Part shown: one piece after another, positions 7,611 through 16,563 of the stretch
How positions within the stretch are numbered: position 1 is the stretch's first letter
How the letters are laid out: every line of letters begins with the position of its first letter
NCBI GenBank assembly: GCA_022509165.1
Contig: JAFLTT010000004.1
Span: 62,001 to 126,000, forward strand
Reading direction: 5' to 3'
DNA from: Muribaculaceae bacterium
GTDB lineage: Bacteria > Bacteroidota > Bacteroidia > Bacteroidales > Muribaculaceae
DNA: 64,000 bases
Notes under the pieces: model-generated
The model's database searches: none
Seen by the model: only the letters and a program-made list of their open reading frames with translations
What the model was told of the DNA's origin: nothing
Made by a program: the position numbers and the translations under genes

Positions 7611-8332
7611 AAATTGTATGCCTTGACACCGTGGATTCCACAAACACCTGGGTGGCACAACATGAAAAAGAATTGCCTTCGTTTGCCTTGGTGATGTGCG
7701 AGCATCAAACCACAGGGAGAGGACAGAAAGGAAATAAATGGGAGAGTGAACCGGGTAAAAATATTACTGCTTCTCTTATTTTCCATCCGGACAAATTCAA
7801 GGCTAATGCTCAGTTTTTGATTTCAGAAGCCATTGCCATAGCTATAGTGGACTTTCTGAAGGCAATGAATGTGGAAGCTAAGGTGAAATGGCCAAATGAT
7901 ATTTATGTGGGCGACCGAAAAATTTGCGGTATCCTCGTAGAAAATGTTGTAATCGGCCAGGAGATTTCGAGAAGTATTGCAGGATTTGGTATCAATATCA
8001 ATCAGACGTGTTTCTTAAGTGATGCTCCGAATCCGGTGTCTCTGTGTCAACTCACAGGACGTGAGTATGATATATTTGAGATGGTGGAAGTATTATCGGG
8101 ATATCTGGAAAGAAATCTTTTACTGCTATCTAAGGATGGGGAGAATATTCATGAAAGGTTTCTAAACTCTCTTTGGCGCAAAGATGGAATGTATGAGTTT
8201 TACGACCGTAAAATCGGGGAAACCATAGAAGCCAAAATTCTTGATGTGGCAAAAGATGGAGTTCTGACGCTTGCTACAGGAGAAGGTGAAAAGAGACAAT
8301 ATATATTCAAAGAGGTAGAATTTATTTTGTGA
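7607..8332 (+). CDS. birA: Biotin--[acetyl-CoA-carboxylase] ligase
   Basis: Activates biotin to biotinyl-AMP and attaches it to the lysine of biotin carboxyl carrier proteins. The adenylation loop TGRGQKGNKWES and the KVKWPNDIYVGDRKICGIL stretch are diagnostic, and IAGFGININQT follows. At 241 residues it lacks the N-terminal winged helix of E. coli BirA, so it is a monofunctional ligase without repressor activity. The start is translationally coupled to tsaE. Confidence 0.93.
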   Translation: MKIVCLDTVDSTNTWVAQHEKELPSFALVMCEHQTTGRGQKGNKWESEPGKNITASLIFHPDKFKANAQFLISEAIAIAIVDFLKAMNVEAKVKWPNDIYVGDRKICGILVENVVIGQEISRSIAGFGININQTCFLSDAPNPVSLCQLTGREYDIFEMVEVLSGYLERNLLLLSKDGENIHERFLNSLWRKDGMYEFYDRKIGETIEAKILDVAKDGVLTLATGEGEKRQYIFKEVEFIL

Positions 8333-8363
8333 AGGAATCCGCTACAGGAATCAAGATACATCA

Positions 8364-9470
8364 ATGAGCATAAAGGAAGAAAATCTTTTAGAGGAAACAT
8401 TTGAGGAGGCTACCCCGTCGCAGGATCCGGCGTGGAAAAAATGGGTAGGCTTTATCCTTAAATATATTCTTCCCGTGGCTTTTACGGTGCTTCTTTTAGT
8501 GTACCTTTTCCATAAGGTGAATTTCAGAGAGATGATAGATCTCCTGAAACATGGCGTAGACTACTGGTGGATACTACTGGCAATGGGAATCAGTATCTTC
8601 TCACATATGTTCAGAGCCGCCAGGTGGCAACTTCAGTTAAATGCCTTAAGTATGCGCCCCCCTTTCATGGCTCTATGTTGTTCGATATTCGGGTGCTATG
8701 CCCTAAACCTTGTTTTCCCTCGGCTCGGGGAATTATGGCGTTGTACCTACATATCAACTTTCAGAAAAAATTCTTTCACCACAGTGCTGGGATCCATGAT
8801 AGCCGACCGTGCTGCCGACACCATCATGGTGGCATTATTACTGGTGTTCTCACTGATAGTGGCTGCGCCGGCCATCCATGTTTTTCTCGACAAATATCCC
8901 TTGGGAAAGGATTTTATACATCTTATCTCCCAATTTTGGTTCTGGGCAGCCGTTGTAGGGGGCTTGGCACTGGTGGCCGCAGGGATACTTCTATTCCGTA
9001 AACACCCCTTCATGATAAAACTGAAGGATATGGCTTTGAATGTATGGCAAGGTATAATTGTGATTGCCAGGATGAAAGGTAAATGGAAATTTCTTATATT
9101 TACCCTCTGTATCTGGGGATGCTATTATATCCAGCTGTATGTGGCCTTCTATGCATTCAGTTTCACCCGTGAACTGTGTCATACTCCGGGTTTGGCAGCA
9201 GGCTTTACACCGTGTCTGGTAGCCTTTGTGCTCAGTAGCATAAGCATGGCGATACCATCAAACGGAGGCCTTGGACCATGGAACATAGCAATAATGTTTG
9301 CACTGGCTATTTATGGTGTGGAGGATGCCCAGGGCACCGCATTCTCAATGGTGCAATGGAGCGGTCAGACTGTGATGCTGATAATTCTCGGGATTTATAC
9401 AATGTTCTATATTTCTTTAGCCAAGACAGATAGAAAAAAACAAAAACTTGCAAAACCAATAATAGGATAA
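8364..9470 (+). CDS. Lysylphosphatidylglycerol-synthase-TM/flippase-like membrane protein
   Basis: Polytopic inner-membrane protein of the UPF0104/LPG_synthase_TM fold, 368 residues with about eight hydrophobic helices. Family-typical residues include FRAARWQLQLNAL, YALNLVFPRLGELWR with PxRxGE-like character, and the late SISMAIPSNGGLGPWN segment. The soluble aminoacyl-transfer domain of MprF is absent, so this is the stand-alone membrane form, usually assigned to lipid or polyprenyl-lipid handling. Its stop directly abuts the next ATG, so both are one transcription unit. The actual substrate is unknown. Confidence 0.82.
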   Translation: MSIKEENLLEETFEEATPSQDPAWKKWVGFILKYILPVAFTVLLLVYLFHKVNFREMIDLLKHGVDYWWILLAMGISIFSHMFRAARWQLQLNALSMRPPFMALCCSIFGCYALNLVFPRLGELWRCTYISTFRKNSFTTVLGSMIADRAADTIMVALLLVFSLIVAAPAIHVFLDKYPLGKDFIHLISQFWFWAAVVGGLALVAAGILLFRKHPFMIKLKDMALNVWQGIIVIARMKGKWKFLIFTLCIWGCYYIQLYVAFYAFSFTRELCHTPGLAAGFTPCLVAFVLSSISMAIPSNGGLGPWNIAIMFALAIYGVEDAQGTAFSMVQWSGQTVMLIILGIYTMFYISLAKTDRKKQKLAKPIIG

Positions 9471-10037
9471 ATGAGTTACGACGAAGATAAAGATGTTTTC
9501 GACAATGAGAGGGAAGAGAACGACCAGCAAGAGGAGGTGAAGAAACCTTCTTATAAACCGGACGACCCCGAATACTGGGAGCAGGAGGAATCGGAATGGG
9601 ATCACCTGAAGCGACGCAGCCGCATACCCCTCTGGGTGTGGGTGCTATGCGGTTTGGCCGTAGTTGGATTGGTGATAGGATGCTGGATAAGATATTTCTC
9701 ACCTTATGTGGAGGATGCTACCCAATACGGATATGTGGAGCACATAGAGAAGCGAGGGATGATTTTCAAGACATATGAAGGCACTCTGATCCCATATAAA
9801 GAACTTATGGACACCACCAGGGTCTATAACCGTGACTTCGTTTTCTCCGTGGAAGATCAGAAGACAGCTGCAAAACTAAAACAGGCGCTCTATGATGTGA
9901 AACCGATCAGGGTAAACTACAAGAAATATTATGCTACAGTGCCTTGGAGAGGAGCACATAAAATAGTGGTGACCTCAGTGGATACCGTAGATCCCCATAA
10001 TATTCTTCCTCCGGAATTTGCTCCGTATAAACCTTAA
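9471..10037 (+). CDS. Conserved hypothetical single-pass membrane protein
   Basis: A 188-residue protein with a highly acidic cytoplasmic N-terminus (about 1-40, DEDKDVFDNEREE). One membrane helix follows at about 53-73 (LWVWVLCGLAVVGLVIGCWI), then an exported domain of about 110 residues rich in Tyr and Val. The helix is followed by YFSPYVEDATQYGYVEHIEKRG. The start abuts the flippase-like gene's stop, suggesting the two work together at the membrane. I do not recognise a function. Confidence 0.78.
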   Translation: MSYDEDKDVFDNEREENDQQEEVKKPSYKPDDPEYWEQEESEWDHLKRRSRIPLWVWVLCGLAVVGLVIGCWIRYFSPYVEDATQYGYVEHIEKRGMIFKTYEGTLIPYKELMDTTRVYNRDFVFSVEDQKTAAKLKQALYDVKPIRVNYKKYYATVPWRGAHKIVVTSVDTVDPHNILPPEFAPYKP

Positions 10038-10074
10038 GAGTCCGTACCCCAATTTATGATAAAATTTAGGGCAC
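10037..10074. repeat. Copy 1 of a 38-base interspersed repeat (also at 53011)
   Basis: The segment starting AGAGTCCGTACCCC and ending TTTAGGGCAC matches the segment at 53011-53048 at about 31 of 38 positions. The shared core is ATTTATG-TAAAATT flanked by complementary AGAG-CC and GGGC-C ends. This copy spans the stop-to-start junction of two genes and contains the start codon of the LRR protein. Confidence 0.6.
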
Positions 10075-10940
10075 ATATCTCGGAGAGATTTTTAGGTTGG
10101 ATTGAAGGAGCAATATTTATTTCAGTCTTGCTTGCTTTCTTACTCATGGCTGCTCAACCTATGCTAAGTAAGGAAGAGAATTCTAAGATTGGGGATAAAT
10201 GTGAAGAAACGGGTGTCACGATACAAATAAGCAGTAGTTCGGTTAAGACTTCAATAGAGCCATATACGTACTCAGACCGACTTGACCTTCAACATGTGGT
10301 AATAGAAGAGGGTATTGAAGAAATTGGAGAGTATGCTTTTTTAGGCTGTAAGAATCTGGAGAGTATTTCTCTGCCGGCCTCTCTAAAAGTGATTGGAGAA
10401 GGTGCTTTCAGGGATTGTGCAAAGCTCAAGGCCCTCGTAATTCCTCAGGGGGTGGAAAAAATTCCTGATTATATGTGTACCTGGGACACAAACTTGGAGA
10501 AGGTGCTAATTCCTGAAACAGTAACAGACATCGGCAAAAATGCATTCGCCTATTGTGAAAATCTTAAAGAAATAGACTTCCCGGAAGATTTGCTCCATAT
10601 AGGCCCCAATGCCTTCAGTGACTGTAAGGCATTAAGGGAAATTTCATTACCCGATAGTATACAAGAACTTGAATCTTACGCCTTTTCAGGTTGTGAAAAA
10701 CTTAAGAAGGCAAAATTGCCCTCCAACTCCAATATGCTTGGAGAACTTATCTTCACCGGGTGTGAAAATCTGGAGACCGTGATATGTATGAGTCCCGATC
10801 CGCCCACCTTCGACTGTAATTCTCCTCTGTTTGATCCTTTAGAGGAGCAATTATGGCTTAAATGCAGGTTGCAGGTGCCGGAAACTTCAAAATCACTTTA
10901 TTTAGAGGCTCCGGGGTGGAAACTCTTCTATTGTGATTAA
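10056..10940 (+). CDS. BspA-like leucine-rich repeat protein with N-terminal membrane anchor
   Basis: A 294-residue exported LRR_5 (BspA/Treponema-type) protein. One hydrophobic helix (about 17-36, GAIFISVLLAFLLMAAQP) acts as signal anchor. From about residue 80 there are five to six 23-residue repeats of the form IEEIGEYAFLGCKNLESISLP, varying as VIGEGAFRDCAKLKALVIP and HIGPNAFSDCKALREISLP. The C-terminus (LQVPETSKSLYLEAPGW) matches the usual cap of this family. Such proteins commonly mediate adhesion or protein binding; no enzymatic site is seen. The start codon lies inside an interspersed repeat, and the gene looks like an insertion between core genes. Confidence 0.87.
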   Translation: MIKFRAHISERFLGWIEGAIFISVLLAFLLMAAQPMLSKEENSKIGDKCEETGVTIQISSSSVKTSIEPYTYSDRLDLQHVVIEEGIEEIGEYAFLGCKNLESISLPASLKVIGEGAFRDCAKLKALVIPQGVEKIPDYMCTWDTNLEKVLIPETVTDIGKNAFAYCENLKEIDFPEDLLHIGPNAFSDCKALREISLPDSIQELESYAFSGCEKLKKAKLPSNSNMLGELIFTGCENLETVICMSPDPPTFDCNSPLFDPLEEQLWLKCRLQVPETSKSLYLEAPGWKLFYCD

Positions 10941-10947
10941 AATTCAT

Positions 10948-10955
10948 TAAATTTG
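10948..10955 (+). promoter_or_regulatory. -7 box (TAAATTTG) of polyprenyl synthase gene
   Basis: A perfect TAnnTTTG match 7 bases before the ATG, giving a leaderless or nearly leaderless message. A TTG lies 14 bases upstream, shorter than the usual spacing. Confidence 0.5.
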
Positions 10956-10962
10956 CACTTAT

Positions 10963-11937
10963 ATGGATAGGCTTGCTAACATCCAGATAAGAATAGAACC
11001 GGAACTTGCCCGGATGAACGGGATAATCAGGGAGTCGCTCAAATCAGACAATGAATTGATGGACGCCGTGGTAAGCAACTATCTCCTCACGAAAGGTAAG
11101 CAGATAAGGCCAATAATGGTAATTCTGAGTGCTAAATTTTTTGGAGATGTAAATAACCATGTGCTGCATGCCGGTGCAGCCCTTGAAATGCTTCACAATG
11201 CTTCGTTGATACATGATGACGTGGTGGATGAAAGCGCCTTGAGAAGAGGCATGGCCACAATCAACAGTCAGTGGGGCAACCATATGGCCGTACTTGTGGG
11301 AGACTTTTTCGTGTCGAACGCCTTATCTGCCGGAATAAGTACCGGAAACCTGGCCATAATTACCGCACTTTCTGATTTAGGTAAGGAACTGTCGATAGGT
11401 GAAGTAGACCAGATATGCAATGTGCGTGAGCACAGATTTGATGAGGAGAATTACATCTCCATGATAAGAAAAAAGACTGCCTCCCTATTCAGGAACTGTG
11501 TGAAAATGGGAGCTGAGGCAGTGGGAGTTTCAGAAAAGGAATATAAAGACCTTGTGCATTACGGGGAACTGCTTGGCCTTTGTTTTCAGATACGTGACGA
11601 TATTTTTGACTATTTCTCCAATTCCCAGATAGGTAAACCCACCGGCAATGATCTCAAGGAGGGCAAAGTGACGCTGCCTCTACTCCATGCATTGGAAGAG
11701 GCTCCTCAATCGGTCTCAAATAATATCAAGGAGATTTTACGAAAAGGAGACCTTACCGAGAAGGAAATTCAGGACCTCATAGAGTTTGCAAAGGAATATG
11801 GAGGTATAGAATACGCCTATAAAAAGATGAGGGATTTTCAGGAAGAGGCCCAAAAATATCTGGATAATTATCCTGCATCTGAATGGAAGGACACCTTCCA
11901 GTTGCTTTTCGATTACATTATTTCCCGCGATAAATGA
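10963..11937 (+). CDS. ispB: All-trans polyprenyl diphosphate synthase
   Basis: Condenses isopentenyl diphosphate units onto an allylic primer to make the long side chain of menaquinone. Both aspartate-rich motifs are present: FARM as DDVVDES (with LIHDDVVDESALRRG) and SARM as DDIFDYF. KGKQIRPIMVILSAKF is the first substrate-binding region. At 324 residues it matches octaprenyl/heptaprenyl synthases. Chain length cannot be told reliably from sequence. It is followed after 8 bases by rnhB. Confidence 0.9.
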   Translation: MDRLANIQIRIEPELARMNGIIRESLKSDNELMDAVVSNYLLTKGKQIRPIMVILSAKFFGDVNNHVLHAGAALEMLHNASLIHDDVVDESALRRGMATINSQWGNHMAVLVGDFFVSNALSAGISTGNLAIITALSDLGKELSIGEVDQICNVREHRFDEENYISMIRKKTASLFRNCVKMGAEAVGVSEKEYKDLVHYGELLGLCFQIRDDIFDYFSNSQIGKPTGNDLKEGKVTLPLLHALEEAPQSVSNNIKEILRKGDLTEKEIQDLIEFAKEYGGIEYAYKKMRDFQEEAQKYLDNYPASEWKDTFQLLFDYIISRDK

Positions 11938-11945
11938 TTTGAAGC

Positions 11946-12521
11946 ATGCTTCTATCCTGCATGTATCCTGATATGGTTGAAGCAGGCTGTGATGAAGCCG
12001 GCAGGGGTTGCCTTTGTGGACCGGTGGCTTGTGCCGCAGTGATACTTCCTCCGAATTTTGAATGTGAAGAACTCGACGACAGCAAGAAACTTTCTGAGAA
12101 GAAACGTGAAAAACTTCGATATATAATTGAAGATAATGCTCTGGCATGGGCTGTGGAAATGGTTAGCCCTGAAGAAATCGACAAAATAAATATTCTTAAT
12201 GCTTCTATCGAGGGAATGCACAGAGCGCTGGCTCAATTGAAAATAACTCCCGGACATATATTGGTAGACGGAAACCGTTTTAAGCCTTTCCATACCATAC
12301 CACACACTACTGTAGTGAAGGGCGATGGCAAATATATGTCTATTGCCGCTGCATCCATACTTGCCAAGACTCACCGTGACGAACTTATGCAAAGGCTGGC
12401 GGCAGAATATCCCGGATACGGATGGGAAATCAATAAGGGATACCCCACAAAAGCCCATCGTGAAGCTATCAAGAAATTAGGGCAGACTCCATATCACCGC
12501 CTCACTTTCAAAACAAATTAA
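11946..12521 (+). CDS. rnhB: Ribonuclease HII
   Basis: Endonuclease that cuts RNA in RNA/DNA hybrids, including single misincorporated ribonucleotides. The active-site signature EAGCDEAGRGCLCGPV holds the first Asp-Glu pair; ILVDGN and DGKYMSIAAASILAKTHRD carry the further acidic residues. With the first ATG the protein has 191 residues. Two other in-frame Mets follow within nine codons (11961, 11973), and the third gives the most typical N-terminus. It sits between ispB and polA, and a replication/repair partnership with polA is natural. Confidence 0.93.
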   Translation: MLLSCMYPDMVEAGCDEAGRGCLCGPVACAAVILPPNFECEELDDSKKLSEKKREKLRYIIEDNALAWAVEMVSPEEIDKINILNASIEGMHRALAQLKITPGHILVDGNRFKPFHTIPHTTVVKGDGKYMSIAAASILAKTHRDELMQRLAAEYPGYGWEINKGYPTKAHREAIKKLGQTPYHRLTFKTN

Positions 12522-12659
12522 CCTCCAACAGTATTATATTAGTAGGAATTTTTGTTTTTAACGTTTTTATCTTTTTATCGTTTTGCCGATTCAAGATGAT
12601 AAAATGATGGACCGGTAACAAAATTACAAATGCCAATAACTTCAAAAAAACACATCGAT

Positions 12660-15413
12660 ATGGAAGAGAAACGCTTGTTTTTGCTGGATGCATTCGCCTT
12701 GATTTTCAGAGCCTATTATGCATTAATAAAGATGCCCCGGCTAACACAGGGCGGTTTCAACACTTCTGCAATATTTGGATTTGTAAATACCCTGGAGGAG
12801 ATAATCAGAAAGGAAAAGCCCACCCATATTGCCGTGTGTTTCGATCCTCAAGGGCCTACTTTCAGAAGTGAGGCAGATGCTTCTTATAAGGCAGAAAGAG
12901 ATTCCATGCCGGAAGATATCCGCCTTTCGATTCCTATTATCAAAGAAATTATAAAAGCCTATAATATTCCAATACTTGAAGTGGAGGGATTTGAGGCCGA
13001 CGATGTGATAGGCACAATGTCGAAACGTGCCGAGGCAGAGGGCTTCACAACCTATATGATGACTCCGGATAAAGATTTCGGTCAATTGGTGAGTCCTAAT
13101 GTACTTCAGTATAAACCCTCATACAGAGGTCAGGATTTCGAACTCCGAGGTGAAGAGGAAGTGTGTGCACGATATGGGATTCAAAACACCCACCAGGTGA
13201 TAGACCTATTGGCTCTCATGGGCGACAAGATTGACAATATCCCCGGATGTCCCGGAATAGGGGAAAAGACTGCTGTGAAGCTTATCAATGATTTCGGCAG
13301 TGTAGAGGAATTGTTGCGACGCACTGATGAACTCAAAGGCGCAACAAAGAAAAAAGTAGAAGAAAACCGCCAGCAGATACTTGACTCATATTTTCTGGCT
13401 ACCATACGCACCGATGTGCCAATAGAGGTAAAGCCGGATGACCTTGTGAGAAAACCGGAAGATAAAGAAAAACTCTTTGCTATCTTCAAAGAACTGGAGT
13501 TCCGTTCTCTTCGTGATAGAGTGGAGCGGCGACTTGGTGGTAACAATCAGGAAGGAAAGGCCTCTTTTTCAGGTTCTCTTTTTGATTTTTCTGAAGATGG
13601 TGAGAAGGAAGAGGAGCCTCGTGATTTTCCTACCGATAATCCGGTGAATGTTAAGACAGTACTGACACAAGAGGGTCTTGACGAATTGTCATCCAAATTG
13701 CTGGAGGGGAGATGCGGCCTATCATGGTTGGCTGAGGGAGAAAACGATATGGAGGCATTGATAGCGGGCGCGTCCATAGCAATTTCAGATACAGAGGCAT
13801 ATTACATACCTGCCACCTATACTGAGGGAATAGCGCTTGTGCTTGACTTAATGGCAAGGAGAGATATAGAGAAGGTAACCTTTGAAGCCAAACGTTCGTA
13901 TGTGCTTGCTCACCGTCTTCGTAACGATGATGCGGATGCACTTGTGAATTATTTTGACGTGTCGTTGGCCCATTATCTTATTCAGCCTGAGATGCGTCAC
14001 GCACCGGATACACTGGCCTCTCAATATTTAGGCCATACAATGCCGACAGTCCCGGTGTTTATGGCTAAAAGAGGATCAAAAAGTCAGGTATCGTCAGCCT
14101 TGGAGTTAGCCCTGTACGCAGGAGAAGAGGCAGCTATGGCTTTGCGTCTTAAACCATTGCTTGAGAAAGAAGTGGAAAAGGAGGGTATGTCTAAACTGCT
14201 TTATGATGTAGAATTCCCTATATCCACGGTTCTGGCAAATATGGAGATACAGGGAGTGCGTCTGGATGTGGATGCATTAAACGATGCAGCCCGTGAACTC
14301 GAAGGAAGACTCGCCACTCTGGAGAAAGAAATTTTTGAACTCGCCGGTGAAGAATTCAATGTAGGTTCACCATCTAAGGTGGGAGAAATATTATTTGACA
14401 AGCTGGGTCTTGACCCTAAGGCAAAGAAAACAAAGACAGGTCAATATTCTACAAGTGAAGATGTGCTGGAGAAAGTGGCCTCCAAAAATCCTATCGTAGG
14501 TAAAATCCTGGAATATCGACAGTTGAAGAAATTGCTTACCACCTACCTAACTGCATTGCCGGCCGCAATAAATCCGGCCACAGGGAAAGTACATACCGTC
14601 TATAACCAGACTGTGACTGCTACGGGTCGTATATCTTCCTCTGCTCCTAATCTGCAAAATATTCCGGTAAGGGAGGATCAGGGCCGTGAAATACGCCGGG
14701 CCTTTATAGCCGATGAAGGCCATCTTTTCCTTTCAGCCGACTATTCCCAGATTGAACTTCGCCTTGTATCAGATTTTGCCCGGGATGAGACTATGTTGGA
14801 AGCTTTCCGTAACGGCGATGATATACATTCAATCACTGCCGCAAAAATTTATCATAAAAAACCGGAGGATGTTACAGCCGATGAAAGGCGCCATGCCAAG
14901 ACGGCAAATTTCGGCATTCTATACGGAATCTCTGCATTCGGACTTGCCAACAGGCTCGGGATCCCGCGTTCTGATGCCAAACAGATTATAGACAACTATT
15001 TCGAGACCTTCCCGACTATCAAACGCTACATGCATGATTCAGTGGAGTCGGCACGCGACAACGGGTATGTTTCCACTAAAATGGGTCGTAAACGTAGACT
15101 TCCTGATATCAACAGCAAAAATCCGGTGGTGAGAGGATACGGAGAGCGAAATGCCATCAATGCACCGATTCAAGGTTCGGCAGCTGATATAATTAAGGTG
15201 GCTATGGTAGATATTTTCAAGGAATTTAAGGAAAAGGGCCTTAAGTCGAAAATGATAATGCAGGTACACGATGAGTTGAACTTCGATGTAATACCTGAAG
15301 AACTCCCGATCGTGCAGGAAATCGTGACAAGGTGTATGGAGGGGGCTTATAAAGGAGATGTGGTGCTTACTGCTTCGAGCGGTGTAGCCTCCAACTGGCT
15401 TGACGCGCATTAA
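12660..15413 (+). CDS. polA: DNA polymerase I, proofreading domain apparently inactive
   Basis: Family A polymerase for Okazaki-fragment processing and repair, 917 residues from the chosen ATG (MEEKRLFLLDAFALIF); an ATG ten codons earlier is less likely. The 5'-nuclease domain (about 1-290) keeps EVEGFEADDVIGT and LMGDKIDNIPGCPGIGEKTA. The polymerase domain keeps motif A (SADYSQIELRL), motif B (RRHAKTANFGILYGIS) and motif C (MQVHDELNFDV). The central domain aligns with the 3'-5' exonuclease fold, but the Asp-x-Glu of motif I is replaced by a CGLSWLAEGE stretch, motif II reads FEAKRSYVLA, and motif III has YAGEEAAMAL. The metal-binding acids therefore look lost. Convergent with the glycosyltransferase gene. 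Confidence 0.96.
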   Translation: MEEKRLFLLDAFALIFRAYYALIKMPRLTQGGFNTSAIFGFVNTLEEIIRKEKPTHIAVCFDPQGPTFRSEADASYKAERDSMPEDIRLSIPIIKEIIKAYNIPILEVEGFEADDVIGTMSKRAEAEGFTTYMMTPDKDFGQLVSPNVLQYKPSYRGQDFELRGEEEVCARYGIQNTHQVIDLLALMGDKIDNIPGCPGIGEKTAVKLINDFGSVEELLRRTDELKGATKKKVEENRQQILDSYFLATIRTDVPIEVKPDDLVRKPEDKEKLFAIFKELEFRSLRDRVERRLGGNNQEGKASFSGSLFDFSEDGEKEEEPRDFPTDNPVNVKTVLTQEGLDELSSKLLEGRCGLSWLAEGENDMEALIAGASIAISDTEAYYIPATYTEGIALVLDLMARRDIEKVTFEAKRSYVLAHRLRNDDADALVNYFDVSLAHYLIQPEMRHAPDTLASQYLGHTMPTVPVFMAKRGSKSQVSSALELALYAGEEAAMALRLKPLLEKEVEKEGMSKLLYDVEFPISTVLANMEIQGVRLDVDALNDAARELEGRLATLEKEIFELAGEEFNVGSPSKVGEILFDKLGLDPKAKKTKTGQYSTSEDVLEKVASKNPIVGKILEYRQLKKLLTTYLTALPAAINPATGKVHTVYNQTVTATGRISSSAPNLQNIPVREDQGREIRRAFIADEGHLFLSADYSQIELRLVSDFARDETMLEAFRNGDDIHSITAAKIYHKKPEDVTADERRHAKTANFGILYGISAFGLANRLGIPRSDAKQIIDNYFETFPTIKRYMHDSVESARDNGYVSTKMGRKRRLPDINSKNPVVRGYGERNAINAPIQGSAADIIKVAMVDIFKEFKEKGLKSKMIMQVHDELNFDVIPEELPIVQEIVTRCMEGAYKGDVVLTASSGVASNWLDAH

Positions 15414-15442
15414 ATTACGTCCCGAGTCTCTTAGGGTCTACT

Positions 15443-16426
15443 TTAAGAAAGGTAGATTTCAGTAAGGGGATTTATGAAATGAGGCCAAGAAAGGCGATGA
15501 ATGAAAGATTCATAAGCTCTGTGGCCCATTTTAAGGCGTAATTGCTGGTCGGCAGCCAGTTTGCTCATATTTTCAGCAAGGAAAGATGGATTGGAAGGTG
15601 GTACCAGAAAACCTTCCCAGCCATCGGTGATATATTCAGGTTGTGCTCCGTTTGAGGAACATACCTGAGGTCGGCCGGCAGCCATGTATTCTATATTAGC
15701 AAGACCGAAAGCCTCCTCTTGTACGGAAGGTAGAACACCGAAATCACAATCCTCTATCAGAGGTAACGGTTCATCTGTGTGTTTATGCCAGTCGATTAAT
15801 TCCATCACACCTCTTGAGATAGCCCTTCGTCTGATTTTATCAAGATAATCCGGGGTACCGCTTCCTACAATCTTTAGTCGGATTCTTTTCCCTTTGAGCA
15901 TTGACATTGCATCAATCAGAGTCTCCAGACCCTTTCCGGGCTTTAATGGTCCATGAAACATGGCCGTGATAGGACGTCCTCCGCCCGGTTCCTGATAAAC
16001 AGGCTGAGGAATATTGAGACTATTGTGAATCACATGCATCCTTTCAGCGCTTATAGGCATGAGATGATTGTGCCAGGTAGCCACGAATCGGTCGCGAGCA
16101 GCCCTTGAAACGAAGACCAATGCATCGATGTTGCGATAAATAAGCCTTAAAATCCAGGAATCCACAGCGCGACGCACTTTATGCCGGGTCATAATAACTT
16201 TAACATCCTTTTTCCCGGAGAATTTTCGTGCAGCCAAGGCGGTAAACACATTGCGGAACCCATGGGCATGAATTATCACTTTGCCTTCTGTTGCCTTAAG
16301 TTTGCGGGCAAGGAGCTTAATGGAATAAAAGTCGTGGAATCCTTGCAAAGGTGCATGAAAGAGCCCGATACCCTCTTTTTCAAACATAGAATCCACAGCC
16401 TTTGCGTCGCGAGTGAGAGCCAGCAC
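15443..16426 (-). CDS. Family 4 glycosyltransferase (true N-terminus upstream, no standard start)
   Basis: GT-B fold retaining glycosyltransferase using a nucleotide-sugar donor. The C-terminal half has HGPLKPGKGLETLIDAMSML, LKIVGSGTPDYLDKI and the donor-binding ILPSVQEEAFGLANIEYMAAGRP block with the EX7E-like arrangement. Coordinates use the GTG giving 327 residues. The same frame continues upstream without stops and encodes LIHIVSANRWAGIERYALD, the conserved acceptor-side N-terminus of this family, so translation must begin earlier. No ATG, GTG or TTG exists in that stretch; ATT at 16534 is one candidate. The acceptor and pathway are unknown, with lipopolysaccharide or capsule glycan likely. 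Confidence 0.82.
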   Translation of the reverse strand: MLALTRDAKAVDSMFEKEGIGLFHAPLQGFHDFYSIKLLARKLKATEGKVIIHAHGFRNVFTALAARKFSGKKDVKVIMTRHKVRRAVDSWILRLIYRNIDALVFVSRAARDRFVATWHNHLMPISAERMHVIHNSLNIPQPVYQEPGGGRPITAMFHGPLKPGKGLETLIDAMSMLKGKRIRLKIVGSGTPDYLDKIRRRAISRGVMELIDWHKHTDEPLPLIEDCDFGVLPSVQEEAFGLANIEYMAAGRPQVCSSNGAQPEYITDGWEGFLVPPSNPSFLAENMSKLAADQQLRLKMGHRAYESFIHRLSWPHFINPLTEIYLS

Positions 16427-16563
16427 ATTCCATTTCTTTGAGTGGAAATGGCGACAAATGTCAAGGGCATAACGTTCTATCCCGGCCCACCGGTTGGCGC
16501 TTACTATATGTATTAGAGTGGGATACGTAAGAATAGGATTGGAATGAAGGATTATGGATGCTG

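Noticed and set aside
10056-10940. LRR protein as an internalin-type virulence factor
   Set aside because: Repeats are of the BspA/LRR_5 type, common in gut commensals; there is no sorting signal or invasion-specific feature.
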